DNA from: Sphingopyxis macrogoltabida
GTDB taxonomy: Bacteria; Pseudomonadota; Alphaproteobacteria; Sphingomonadales; Sphingomonadaceae
Direction of reading: 5' to 3'
NCBI RefSeq assembly: GCF_001314325.1
Contig: NZ_CP009429.1
Coordinates: 3,720,501 to 3,784,500 of the forward strand
Length of the DNA: 64,000 nt
Part shown: piece by piece, positions 8,018 to 16,528 of the stretch
Numbering within the stretch: position 1 is the first letter of the stretch
Layout: each line of letters starts with the position of its first letter
The notes under the pieces: model-generated
Databases searched by the model: none
What the model saw: the letters and a program-made list of their open reading frames with translations, nothing else
What the model was told of the DNA's origin: nothing
Translations under genes and position numbers: made by a program

Positions 8018-9550
8018 TCAAGCTTCCGTCTTTGTCTTGGCCCAATATTGGTCGCGCAGCAGGCGCTTGTAGAGCTTGCCCGTATCGTGGCGCGGCAGCG
8101 CTTCCATGAAATCGATGCGGCGCGGGATCTTCACGCCCGACAATTTCTCGCGCGCATAGGCGCAGAGTTCGTCGCGGAAGGCGTCGGTCGCATCGGCCAT
8201 ATCGGCGGGCTGGACGACCGCGATCACCTCCTCGCCCATTTCGTCGTGCGGCCCGCCGACCACCGCGACGTCGGCCACCTTCGGATGGGTGACGAGATGA
8301 TTTTCAATCTCCTGCGGGTAGATATTCACCCCGCCCGAGATGATCATGAAGCTTTTGCGATCGGTAAGATAGAGGAAGCCCTCCGCGTCGAGCTTGCCGA
8401 CATCGCCCAGCGTCGACCAGCCCTTGCTGTTCCGGCTCGAGGCGGTTTTTTCGCTGTCGCCGTGATATTCGAAGACATTGTCGCTTTCGAAAAAGACGCA
8501 GCCTTCCTCGCCCGTGCCGAGCTCGGTTTCATTGTCCTCGCCGACGATGTGCACCGCGCCGAGGATCGGCCGGCCGACCGATCCCTTGTGGGTCAGCCAG
8601 TCCTGGCTCGAGATGAAGGTCATGCCATTGCCTTCGGACCCGGCATAATATTCGAACAGGACCGGCCCCCACCAGTCGATCATTGCCTGCTTGACCGGCA
8701 CCGGGCACGGCGCCGCGGCATGGATCGCGACCTTCAGCGTGCTGTGGTCGTAACGCGCGCGCACCGCCTCGGGCAGCTTGAGCATGCGGACGAAATGCGT
8801 CGGCACCCACTGGCTCGCGTTGACGCGATATGTCTCGATATGGGCAAGCGCGGCCTCCTCGTCGAATTTCTTCATCAGCACGACGGTGCCGCCGAGACGA
8901 TGGATCGTCATCGACCAGCGCAGCGGCGCGGCGTGATACAGCGGCGCCGGCGACAGATAGATGCTGTTTTCGTCGATCTGGAACACTGCGGAGGCGAGCA
9001 TGACGAGGCTGTTCGTCGCCTCAATCGCCGGATCTTCGGGCAGCGGCACGCGGACGCCCTTCGGCCGGCCGGTAGTTCCCGACGAATAGAGCATGTCGAC
9101 CCCGGCGCGCTCGTCCGCAACCGGAGTGGCGGGCATGGCGGCGACGGCATCTTCCCAGCTTTCATAGCCGGCTATCGTGCCGCCCATGGCAAAGCGCTTG
9201 ATCCCCGTCGTCAATTGCTGTGCGGCGGCGGCAAGGCTCGCCGATACGACCAGAATCTGCGCCCCCGAATTTTCGAGAATATAATCGGTTTCGTCCTGCG
9301 TCAGCCGCGACGAGATGCAGACATAGCGCAGCCCCGAACGCTGCGCCCCCCACGTCAGCCCGTAATAATGCGGCGTGTTGTCGAGCATGAAGGCGACGAC
9401 ATCCTCATGTCCCAGCCCGTGCGCGCGGAACAATTGCGCGGCGCGATTCGATGCGGCGTCGAGCTCGCCATAGCTGATCGCCTCGCCCGTCTCGGCGACG
9501 ATGATCGCGGGCTTGTCGGGGTTGTTTCGGGCATGGACGAAAGGGTGCAT
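8018..9550 (-). CDS. AMP-dependent acyl-CoA synthetase/ligase
   Basis: About 510 residues of the ANL superfamily, which activates a carboxylic acid to acyl-AMP and then acyl-CoA. The P-loop-like motif YSSGTTGRPKGVRVP, the A5 region EYYAGSEGNGMTF, the hinge motif YLTDRKSFMIISGGVNIYP and the C-terminal Lys motif LPRHDTGKLYKRLLRD are all intact. ATG 9550 (MHPFVHARN) is preferred because GGAG lies about 11 bases upstream; an upstream in-frame ATG at 9625 would add 25 unconserved residues. It is first in the minus-strand acyl-CoA set. Confidence 0.9.
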   Translation of the reverse strand: MHPFVHARNNPDKPAIIVAETGEAISYGELDAASNRAAQLFRAHGLGHEDVVAFMLDNTPHYYGLTWGAQRSGLRYVCISSRLTQDETDYILENSGAQILVVSASLAAAAQQLTTGIKRFAMGGTIAGYESWEDAVAAMPATPVADERAGVDMLYSSGTTGRPKGVRVPLPEDPAIEATNSLVMLASAVFQIDENSIYLSPAPLYHAAPLRWSMTIHRLGGTVVLMKKFDEEAALAHIETYRVNASQWVPTHFVRMLKLPEAVRARYDHSTLKVAIHAAAPCPVPVKQAMIDWWGPVLFEYYAGSEGNGMTFISSQDWLTHKGSVGRPILGAVHIVGEDNETELGTGEEGCVFFESDNVFEYHGDSEKTASSRNSKGWSTLGDVGKLDAEGFLYLTDRKSFMIISGGVNIYPQEIENHLVTHPKVADVAVVGGPHDEMGEEVIAVVQPADMADATDAFRDELCAYAREKLSGVKIPRRIDFMEALPRHDTGKLYKRLLRDQYWAKTKTEA

Positions 9551-9657
9551 CTGGCCATCATCTCCGGAATCGCTGGTTTCTTTATGTCGGAGATCAGTAG
9601 CAACCTGAAACTTTCGGTCAAGCAAGCTGGCAGCGCCGACCGGCCAGTTTCTTTCGT

Positions 9658-10377
9658 CTATTCGGGCCGCGAACGCAGCGCATAGCCCATGCCCTTCACG
9701 GTATGCAGCATCGGCCAGTCGAATCCGCGATCGACCTTGGCGCGAAGCCGCGACATATGCACCTCGACCCGGTTGGTGCCGGGATCGAAATCGATGCGCC
9801 AGACCGCGCGCAAAAGCGCGTCGCGCGATACCGGATGGTCGGGCACGCGCGCGAGATTGGTCAGCAGGTCATATTCGCGCAGCGGCAGGCGAATGAGCCG
9901 CCCCGCGCGCTCGACGCGCCGGTCGATCAGATCGATACGCAGTTCGCCCTCCCCGAGCTGTCCCGCCGCGATCCGGCTGCGGCGCAGCAGGCCGGCGACC
10001 CGCGCCACCACTTCGGGCAGATTGTCGGTCCAGCCGACCGCGTCGGCGGCACCGGCGTCGAGCGCCACCATCCGCTCGTCGAGCGAATCGCGATCCGAGA
10101 CGACGATCAGCGGCCGCCGCCCGACGATCGACACCGCCAGTCGGACGAAATCGAACGGCTCCTGCCAGTCGAGGAACGGGTTGATCAGCAACAGGTCGAA
10201 ACAACTGTCGATCCACGGACGGAGGTCGTTCGTGTGCGGCGGCAAGAGCTGCGCTGCCATGCCCGCGGCCTCGACCGCGTCGCCGAGCGCCGCCGCCCGC
10301 TTTGCCTGCGGATGATAGATGGCGACAAGCAACTTTCTGTCGCACCTATCCACAATATCCGATGATGCCATCCGCAT
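9658..10377 (-). CDS. OmpR-type DNA-binding response regulator with degenerate receiver
   Basis: 239 residues. A receiver-like domain (about 15-130) is followed by a clear Trans_reg_C winged helix (about 145-235; VHMSRLRAKVD, LHTVKGMGYALR). The receiver lacks the N-terminal acidic pair (VAIYHPQ), has Asn66 where the phospho-accepting Asp should be (DLLLINPFLD), and lacks the conserved Lys (AVGWTDN). It is therefore unlikely to be switched by phosphorylation. No histidine kinase is adjacent. It sits between two CoA-ligase genes and is divergent from the second. ATG 10371 is an alternative start. Confidence 0.85.
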   Translation of the reverse strand: MRMASSDIVDRCDRKLLVAIYHPQAKRAAALGDAVEAAGMAAQLLPPHTNDLRPWIDSCFDLLLINPFLDWQEPFDFVRLAVSIVGRRPLIVVSDRDSLDERMVALDAGAADAVGWTDNLPEVVARVAGLLRRSRIAAGQLGEGELRIDLIDRRVERAGRLIRLPLREYDLLTNLARVPDHPVSRDALLRAVWRIDFDPGTNRVEVHMSRLRAKVDRGFDWPMLHTVKGMGYALRSRPE

Positions 10378-10458
10378 CCCCCGTCGTCGACGCAACAATT
10401 TGTTGCCCCGCCGCCCCACCGGCATTGCACCGCCTTTCGGCTGTGCTACCCCATAGTC

Positions 10459-12003
10459 ATGACCAGTATCGAAATGCTTGACGGCGACTTCGCCACCCTG
10501 CCCGACCTCGTCCGTGCCCATGCCGCGGAACGTCCCGATGCCGTAGCGGCTGCCGACCCGTCGCGGCGGCTGAGCTGGTCCGAACTGGATCAATTGACCG
10601 ACCGAGTCGCCGCGCGGCTGCAGCAGGACGGCTTTGCGAAGGGCGACCGCACCGCGATCGCCGGGCTCAACAGCGTCGAACAGATGGCGGTGATCCTCGG
10701 CACGCTCCGCGCCGGCGGCGTCGCGGGGCTCGTCACCAACAGCGCGACGGGCGAGCAGATGGCGGCGATGATCGCCGACACCGGCGCGCGCCATCTGTTC
10801 CTCGACAGCGCGGCGGCGGCCAGCCTCGAAGGGCAGGTCGTGACCGCGAGCGACCGCATCGCGATGGACGGCAGCGATGCGGGCACACCGCTCGACGCCT
10901 GGCTGGCGCTCGCCGGCGCAAAGCCGGTGCACGTCGAAATACTGCCCGAAGACGGCTTCAACATCATCTATTCGTCGGGCACCACCGGCACCCCCAAAGG
11001 CATTGTGCACAGCCACGCGATGCGCTGGCAGCATATCGTCCGCGGCGCTCCGGCCTATGGCCCGCACGCGGTGACGATCCTCTCGACCCCGCTCTATTCG
11101 AACACGACGATGGCGAGTTTCATGCCGACGGTCGGCTCGGGCGGGCAGGTCGTGCTGATGAAGAAATTCGACGCGCGCGGGTTCCTCGAACTCGCCGAGC
11201 GTGAGCGCGCAACCAATACGATGCTGGTGCCGGTGCAGTACCGCCGCATCATGGCGCTCGAGGATTTCGGCCGCTTCGACCTCACCAGCTTCATCATGAA
11301 ATATTGCACCTCGGCACCGTTTCCGGCGTCGCTCAAAGCCGACGTGCTGAAGCGCTGGCCGGGCGGTCTCGTCGAAATCTATGGCATGACCGAGGGCGGC
11401 GCGGCGTTCATCCTCGAGGCGCACCAGTTCCCCGACAAGCTCCACACCGTCGGCCGCCCGGCGCCGGGCCATGTCGCGAAGGTGATCGACGAGGAGGGCA
11501 ACGAGCTGCCGCAAGGATCGGTCGGCGAAGTCGTCGGCCGCTCGCCCGCGATGATGACCGGCTACAACAACCGCCCCGACGCCACCAAGGCGATGCACTG
11601 GCACGATGCCGACGGTAACCTCTTCTATCGCCACGGCGACATCGGCCGCATCGACGAAGAGGGCTTCCTGACGCTGATGGACCGCGCCAAGGACATGATC
11701 ATCTCCGGCGGTTTCAACATCTTCCCGAGCGACCTCGAAGGCATTTTGCTCGCCGACGACCGCGTCGTCGAAGCGGCGGTGGTCGGAATGCCGAGCGAAG
11801 AGTGGGGCGAAACGCCGGTCGCCTTCGTCGTGCTCAAGGAAGGCGCCGAGGCCGAGGCGGTGCGCGCCGACTGCAACGCGAAGGTCGGCAAGACCCAGCG
11901 GCTGAGCGGCATTACCGTGCTCGAAGAATTGCCGCGCAGCCCGATCGGCAAGGTCCTGAAGCGCGAACTCCGCGACGCTTATTCGGTCAGCCCGGCCGTC
12001 TGA
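10459..12003 (+). CDS. AMP-dependent acyl-CoA synthetase (class I adenylate-forming)
   Basis: 514 residues. ANL motifs in order: YSSGTTGTPKGIVHSHAMRW (phosphate loop), EIYGMTEGGAAFI (A5), HGDIGRIDEEGF (A7), MDRAKDMIISGGFNIFPSD (hinge) and LPRSPIGKVLKRELRD (catalytic Lys). It is complete and should form an acyl-CoA from an unidentified acid. Its 3' end overlaps the convergent nadR by 25 bases. It is divergent from the degenerate response regulator, which could control it across the 81-base gap. Confidence 0.9.
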   Translation: MTSIEMLDGDFATLPDLVRAHAAERPDAVAAADPSRRLSWSELDQLTDRVAARLQQDGFAKGDRTAIAGLNSVEQMAVILGTLRAGGVAGLVTNSATGEQMAAMIADTGARHLFLDSAAAASLEGQVVTASDRIAMDGSDAGTPLDAWLALAGAKPVHVEILPEDGFNIIYSSGTTGTPKGIVHSHAMRWQHIVRGAPAYGPHAVTILSTPLYSNTTMASFMPTVGSGGQVVLMKKFDARGFLELAERERATNTMLVPVQYRRIMALEDFGRFDLTSFIMKYCTSAPFPASLKADVLKRWPGGLVEIYGMTEGGAAFILEAHQFPDKLHTVGRPAPGHVAKVIDEEGNELPQGSVGEVVGRSPAMMTGYNNRPDATKAMHWHDADGNLFYRHGDIGRIDEEGFLTLMDRAKDMIISGGFNIFPSDLEGILLADDRVVEAAVVGMPSEEWGETPVAFVVLKEGAEAEAVRADCNAKVGKTQRLSGITVLEELPRSPIGKVLKRELRDAYSVSPAV

Positions 12004-12950
12004 ATCGCCGCGAGCGCGCTGTCGAGCCGCGCATCGCCTTCGCCCTCGACCCGCGCCCAGCGAAGCCGGCGCCGTTCGAGCTCGCCGATCGCGACATCCA
12101 TGAACTGCCGCCGCGCGACATCGTTGCCGAACAGCCGCGTGCCGTCATCCTTCCACGGCAGGTCGAGTGCGGGGACGAGGTAAAGGTCGGCGACATCGGC
12201 CCATGCGTCGATTTCGGGCAGGCGCGCGCCGAGCAGCATGATCGCCCACGCCTGCGTCATCAGCGGGTCGGTGTCGGCAATCATCAGCGGGCCGGCGTGG
12301 CGGCGCAGCGCGGCGTCCATCGCGATATGGCCGGCAAAGATACGGCGGAGGTCGTCGGCGTCGAGCGCGGTTCCGAACGCCTCGCAATAGGTGCGGCCAT
12401 ATTCGGGCATCAGCACGGTGTCGAAATGGCGCGCGAGCCGGCTACCGAGGCTCGACTTGCCGACGCTTTCGGGGCCGTGGAGGACGATACGGCGGCGATA
12501 ATGGGCGCGCACGGGCTCGGCGAGCCAGCGCCACCCGGTGGCGGGATCGCCCCGCACCGCCGTGCCCGACACAGGGATCGCGGTACGGTCGATGTCGACC
12601 GGCACGAAGCGTGCGCCGACCTGCGCAGCGAGTTCCTCGCCATAGGGTTCGGAAGCGAAGACCAGATCGATCGGGTCGGGATGCGCGGCGCGGACGATAT
12701 CGGCCCAGATCACCCAGAAATCGGGATGCTCGGCGGGCTCCTGCGGCACGATGGCGCTATGGCCGACGACATCGCAGTCTGGATAAAGGTCGCGCACCCA
12801 TTGCAGCCGCAGGTTGCCGGCAACGGGATCGTCGGGCAGCGAGCAGACGAGGATCGTCAGCCGGTCGACCATCGGGCGCGCGGTCTCGATGAGCAACTGG
12901 TGCCCCGCGTGAAGCGGCAGGAATTTGCCGAGGAGGAAGCCCGTGGTCAT
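11979..12950 (-). CDS. nadR: NadR-type bifunctional NMN adenylyltransferase / nicotinamide riboside kinase
   Basis: 323 residues. The N-terminal nucleotidyltransferase motif GKFLPLHAGHQLLI makes NAD from NMN. The C-terminal kinase begins about residue 170 with the Walker A HGPESVGKSSLGSRLA and would phosphorylate nicotinamide riboside. No N-terminal HTH is present, unlike the enterobacterial NadR. Its start overlaps the pnuC stop (ATGA at 12950), which links uptake to phosphorylation. It is the last gene of a six-gene overlapping minus-strand unit headed by crtY. Confidence 0.88.
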   Translation of the reverse strand: MTTGFLLGKFLPLHAGHQLLIETARPMVDRLTILVCSLPDDPVAGNLRLQWVRDLYPDCDVVGHSAIVPQEPAEHPDFWVIWADIVRAAHPDPIDLVFASEPYGEELAAQVGARFVPVDIDRTAIPVSGTAVRGDPATGWRWLAEPVRAHYRRRIVLHGPESVGKSSLGSRLARHFDTVLMPEYGRTYCEAFGTALDADDLRRIFAGHIAMDAALRRHAGPLMIADTDPLMTQAWAIMLLGARLPEIDAWADVADLYLVPALDLPWKDDGTRLFGNDVARRQFMDVAIGELERRRLRWARVEGEGDARLDSALAAIQTAGLTE

Positions 12951-13516
12951 ATTGCCACACGCTCGTCAGCCGCCGCCCGGCGCCACTGGATCAGGCCGAC
13001 GATCGACATCAGCAGGAACAGGCCATAGAGCCCGGCAGTGAGCGTCAGCCCGCGCGAGGCGAAGAGCGGGATGGCGAGCAGGTCGACCCCGATCCACAGC
13101 CACCAATTTTCGACCATCCGCCGCGCCATCAGGATTTGCGCCGCGACACTCATCATCGCGATGGCGCCGTCGACCCACGGCGCGGCGGCGTCGGTGAAGC
13201 GCGCCATACCCGCGCTCCACACCAGCCATGCCGCGGCGATCCCCGCGGCCCATACCAGCCGGCTTTTGGGCGCCATCCAGCGCACCGGTACCTGCGCCGC
13301 GGCGCTCGCCGCGCGCCAAGCGATCCAACCGTAAATCTGCACGACGAAGAAAAAGAGCTGGAGCAGCGCATCGCTGTAAAGCTTGGTTTCATAGAAGATC
13401 AGTGCGTAGAGGCAGACCATCGCGAGCCCGAAGGGATAGTTCCAGACGTTGCGCGCGGCGACAAGCGCGACGTTGAAAAGCCCGAACACGACCGCCAGCC
13501 ATTCGAGTTCGCTCAT
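12947..13516 (-). CDS. pnuC: Nicotinamide riboside transporter PnuC
   Basis: 189 residues, mostly hydrophobic with about seven helices, the normal PnuC size. WNYPFGLAMVCLYALIFYE, FFFVVQIYGWIAWR and WWLWIGVDLLAIPLF match the family, including the aromatic substrate-site segment. It carries nicotinamide riboside by facilitated diffusion, trapped by NadR downstream. ATG 13516 overlaps the crtB stop (ATGA), so it is translationally coupled to carotenoid genes. With upstream genes overlapping, no separate promoter or NAD riboswitch is visible. Confidence 0.9.
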   Translation of the reverse strand: MSELEWLAVVFGLFNVALVAARNVWNYPFGLAMVCLYALIFYETKLYSDALLQLFFFVVQIYGWIAWRAASAAAQVPVRWMAPKSRLVWAAGIAAAWLVWSAGMARFTDAAAPWVDGAIAMMSVAAQILMARRMVENWWLWIGVDLLAIPLFASRGLTLTAGLYGLFLLMSIVGLIQWRRAAADERVAI

Positions 13517-14472
13517 GCCGCCACGCCGCGCCGCGGCCGCGTCCACAGCCCGTCGCGACTGATCCGCCGCTGCGGCGGACGGCGGAGCACCGACCAGCCG
13601 GCGCGCGCGACCCAGCCGAGCTTGGCAAACAGCGAACTGGCGGCGCGATGGTCCCACGCATGGTCGCCCCGCGCGCGCACCTCGCGCGCGATGTCGCCAT
13701 AGATGCCCGCCGCGGCGAGCACCGCCCAGCGGCTGCGCGGCGGCAGCTTGCGCGCACCCCAGCGCGCCGATGCCTCATATTCCTCGGCCATTTCGGCGAG
13801 CCATTTCGCCATCACCGACAGCCGCGGACGAAAGGCCGGGTGCATATGCTGGCCGGGCGGGATGTCGAGTTCGACCATCCACTCGACGGGCAGGTAGCAG
13901 CGGTCGGCCGCGGCATCCTCGGCGACGTCGCGCGCGATATTCGCAAGCTGGAACGCGATACCGAGGTCGGACGCCCGGTCGAGCGTCGTTTCGTCGCCGG
14001 GCCCCACCCCCATCACCAGCGCCATCGCGACCCCGACCGCGCCCGCGACATGATAGCTGTAGCGGAGCAGGTCGCTCTCGCTGCGCGGACGCCAGTCCTT
14101 CGCATCGAGTTCGAAGCCGGCGATAATATCGTGGATCACCGCGCGCGGGATATCGACTTCGGTCAGCAACAGGCCGAGCGCATCGAAGGCGGCTTCGCCC
14201 GTCGGCTCGCCGGCAAAGGCCCGGTCGGTCTGCGCGCGGATATGCGCGACCGCCGCCGCCGGATCGTGGTTCGGCTTCATTGCGCCGCCGTGATCCTGCC
14301 CGTCGGTCAGGTCGTCGGCGGCGCGGCACCAGGCATAGAGCAGCCACACCCGCTCGCGCGTTTCGCGGTCGAAGAGCTGGCTGGCGAGCGCGAAACTTTT
14401 CGATCCGCGCGCGATGCTGTCGTGCGCGAAACCGTGGAGGGCGTGCGCGTCATAGGCCCCCGCTTCAGCCAT
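13513..14472 (-). CDS. crtB: Phytoene synthase
   Basis: 319 residues. Condenses two geranylgeranyl diphosphates to 15-cis-phytoene. Both Mg-binding aspartate-rich regions are present: AADDLTDG and LANIARDVAEDAAADRCYLP. The squalene/phytoene synthase fold covers residues about 15-280, and the last 35 residues are basic and variable. The start at 14472 overlaps the stop of the LOG gene by one base (TAATG), and its stop overlaps pnuC. GGPP synthase (crtE) is not in the window. Confidence 0.93.
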   Translation of the reverse strand: MAEAGAYDAHALHGFAHDSIARGSKSFALASQLFDRETRERVWLLYAWCRAADDLTDGQDHGGAMKPNHDPAAAVAHIRAQTDRAFAGEPTGEAAFDALGLLLTEVDIPRAVIHDIIAGFELDAKDWRPRSESDLLRYSYHVAGAVGVAMALVMGVGPGDETTLDRASDLGIAFQLANIARDVAEDAAADRCYLPVEWMVELDIPPGQHMHPAFRPRLSVMAKWLAEMAEEYEASARWGARKLPPRSRWAVLAAAGIYGDIAREVRARGDHAWDHRAASSLFAKLGWVARAGWSVLRRPPQRRISRDGLWTRPRRGVAA

Positions 14473-15053
14473 TAAAGATCGTCGGCCTTCATCGCAAAGA
14501 TCGGCGCATGCGGTTCATAAGCCGCCATCTTGGCGAGCAGCTCGTCGAGCCCCGCATCGACGATCATGATCCCGGCGTGCGCCGCGCGGACGAAGCCGAC
14601 ATCGATCATCTTGCGGTTGAAGGCGATGAGGTCGTTATAGAAACCTGCGGTGTTGAGCAGCCCGACCGGCTTGTTGTGATAACCGAGCTGCGCCCAGCTG
14701 ATCGCTTCCCACAATTCGTCCATCGTCCCGACCCCGCCGGGAATGGTCAGGAAACCGTCGCTGAGGTCGGTGAACATCCGCTTGCGCTCGTGCATCCCCG
14801 AAACGACATGCAGTTCGGTGCAGCCGCGATGCGCGACCTCGGCACCGACGAGCGCGTCGGGGATGATGCCGATCACCTCGCCGCCTGCCTCCAGGGCACT
14901 ATCGGCGACCGCGCCCATCAGGCCTAGCCGGCCGCCGCCATAGACGACGCCGATCCCCCGCTCGGCAAGCGTCCGGCCGACGTGGCGCGCGGTCTGGAGA
15001 TAGACGGGATCCTCGGGGCTCGCGGATCCGCAATAAACGGCAAGGCGTTTCAT
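14472..15053 (-). CDS. LOG-family nucleoside 5'-monophosphate phosphoribohydrolase
   Basis: 193 residues. LOG (TIGR00730) features are complete: MKRLAVYCGSA, VVYGGGRLGLMG, MHERKRMF and the signature PGGVGTMDELWE. Characterised members release a base from N6-modified AMP (cytokinin activation) or from other nucleotides such as AMP; annotation as lysine decarboxylase is historical. It is inserted between crtI and crtB with 4-base and 1-base overlaps, so it is expressed with the carotenoid genes. Its physiological substrate here is unknown. Confidence 0.9.
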   Translation of the reverse strand: MKRLAVYCGSASPEDPVYLQTARHVGRTLAERGIGVVYGGGRLGLMGAVADSALEAGGEVIGIIPDALVGAEVAHRGCTELHVVSGMHERKRMFTDLSDGFLTIPGGVGTMDELWEAISWAQLGYHNKPVGLLNTAGFYNDLIAFNRKMIDVGFVRAAHAGIMIVDAGLDELLAKMAAYEPHAPIFAMKADDL

Positions 15054-16528
15054 GATTCTTCCAACATCAATTGGGCGGTCGCCTTGGCGCTGCCGACGAC
15101 CCCCGGGATACCCGCGCCCGGATGCGTCCCCGCGCCGACGAAGTAAAGGTTCGAAATATCGTCGTCGCGGTTGTGGGCGCGAAACCAGGCGCTCTGCCAC
15201 AGCAGCGGTTCGAGGCTGAACGCGCTCCCCAGATGCGCCGACAGGTCGCGGCCGAAATCGGCGGGGGTGTAGTGGAAGCGGGTGACGAGATTGGCGCGTA
15301 GTCCCGGCAACACGCGCCGCTCGACCTCCGCGAGGATCGCGTCGGCAAAGCGCTCACCGAACGCACCGTCCCAGTCCGCCGCCGCCTTGCCGAGATGCGC
15401 GACCGGCGCGAGCGCATAGAAGGTCGCGTGCCCCGGCGGCGCCATGCCGTGGTCGGTAATGCTCGGATGGTGGAGATAGAGCGAGAAGTCGTCGGGAATA
15501 ACGCCGCCCCGATAGATGTCGTCGAGCAGCCCCTTGTAGCGCGGGCCGAACAATATGCTGTGATGCGCGATATCGGGATATTCGCCTTTCACCCCGAAAT
15601 GGACGACGAACAACGACGGCGACCAGCGCTTGCGCGACAGGCCGCGCGCGACCTTGGCGCCGCGCGGATGGTCGAGCAGATCGCGGTAGCTGTGCATCAG
15701 GTCGCCGTTGCACGCGATCATATCGGCCTCGCCGTGCCAGCCGCTTTGCGTCGTGACGCCCGTCGCGCGGTCGCCCGCGGTTGCAATCTTCACGACCGCG
15801 TCGCCGAGCCGCAATGTCCCGCCCAGCCGCTCGAACAACCGCACCATGCCGCCGACCAGCGCATTGGTGCCGCCGCGCGCGAACCACACGCCGCCCTGCT
15901 TCTCGATCGTGTGGATCAGCGCATAGATCGCGCTCGTCGTCATCGGATTGCCGCCGACGAGCAGCGTGTGGAACGACAGCGCCTGCCGCAGCCGCTCGTC
16001 CTCCACATAAGAAGACACCGTCGCATAGACGCTGCGCCACGCCCGATATTTCATCAGCGCCGGTGCCGCCCTGATCATCGACGCGAAGTCGAGGAACGCG
16101 ACCGCGCCGAGCTTGACATAACCCTGCTCGTACACGCCGCGCGAATAATCGAGGAAGCGGTCATAGCCGGCGACGTCGGCAGGGCAGAGCTTCGCGATCT
16201 CGGCGCGGAGCGCCGCCTCGTCGTTCGAATAATCGAAATTCGTCCCGTCGGGCCAGTTCAGCCGGTAAAAGGGCATCACGGGGACAAGGTCGACATCGGC
16301 CGCCATATCCTGTCCCGAGAGCGCCCACAGTTCACGAAGGCACGGCGGGTCGGTGACCACCGTCGGCCCCGCATCGAAGGTAAAGCCGTCCTTCACCCAG
16401 TGATACGCCCGGCCGCCGGGCTTGTCGCGCGCCTCGACCACCGTGGTTGCGACTCCCGCCGATTGCAGCCGGATCGCGAGCGCGAGCCCGCCGAACCCGG
16501 CGCCGATGACGATGGCGCGGCGCGTCAT
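15050..16528 (-). CDS. crtI: Phytoene desaturase
   Basis: 492 residues. Bacterial CrtI converts phytoene to neurosporene or lycopene with FAD. The N-terminal dinucleotide motif is VIGAGFGGLALAIRL. The C-terminal CrtI signature region contains NLYFVGAGTHPGAGIPGVVG. ATG 16528 overlaps the crtY stop (ATGA) and its own stop overlaps the LOG start (ATGA). The length and motif set suggest a four-step desaturase giving lycopene, which crtY can then cyclise. Confidence 0.93.
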   Translation of the reverse strand: MTRRAIVIGAGFGGLALAIRLQSAGVATTVVEARDKPGGRAYHWVKDGFTFDAGPTVVTDPPCLRELWALSGQDMAADVDLVPVMPFYRLNWPDGTNFDYSNDEAALRAEIAKLCPADVAGYDRFLDYSRGVYEQGYVKLGAVAFLDFASMIRAAPALMKYRAWRSVYATVSSYVEDERLRQALSFHTLLVGGNPMTTSAIYALIHTIEKQGGVWFARGGTNALVGGMVRLFERLGGTLRLGDAVVKIATAGDRATGVTTQSGWHGEADMIACNGDLMHSYRDLLDHPRGAKVARGLSRKRWSPSLFVVHFGVKGEYPDIAHHSILFGPRYKGLLDDIYRGGVIPDDFSLYLHHPSITDHGMAPPGHATFYALAPVAHLGKAAADWDGAFGERFADAILAEVERRVLPGLRANLVTRFHYTPADFGRDLSAHLGSAFSLEPLLWQSAWFRAHNRDDDISNLYFVGAGTHPGAGIPGVVGSAKATAQLMLEES

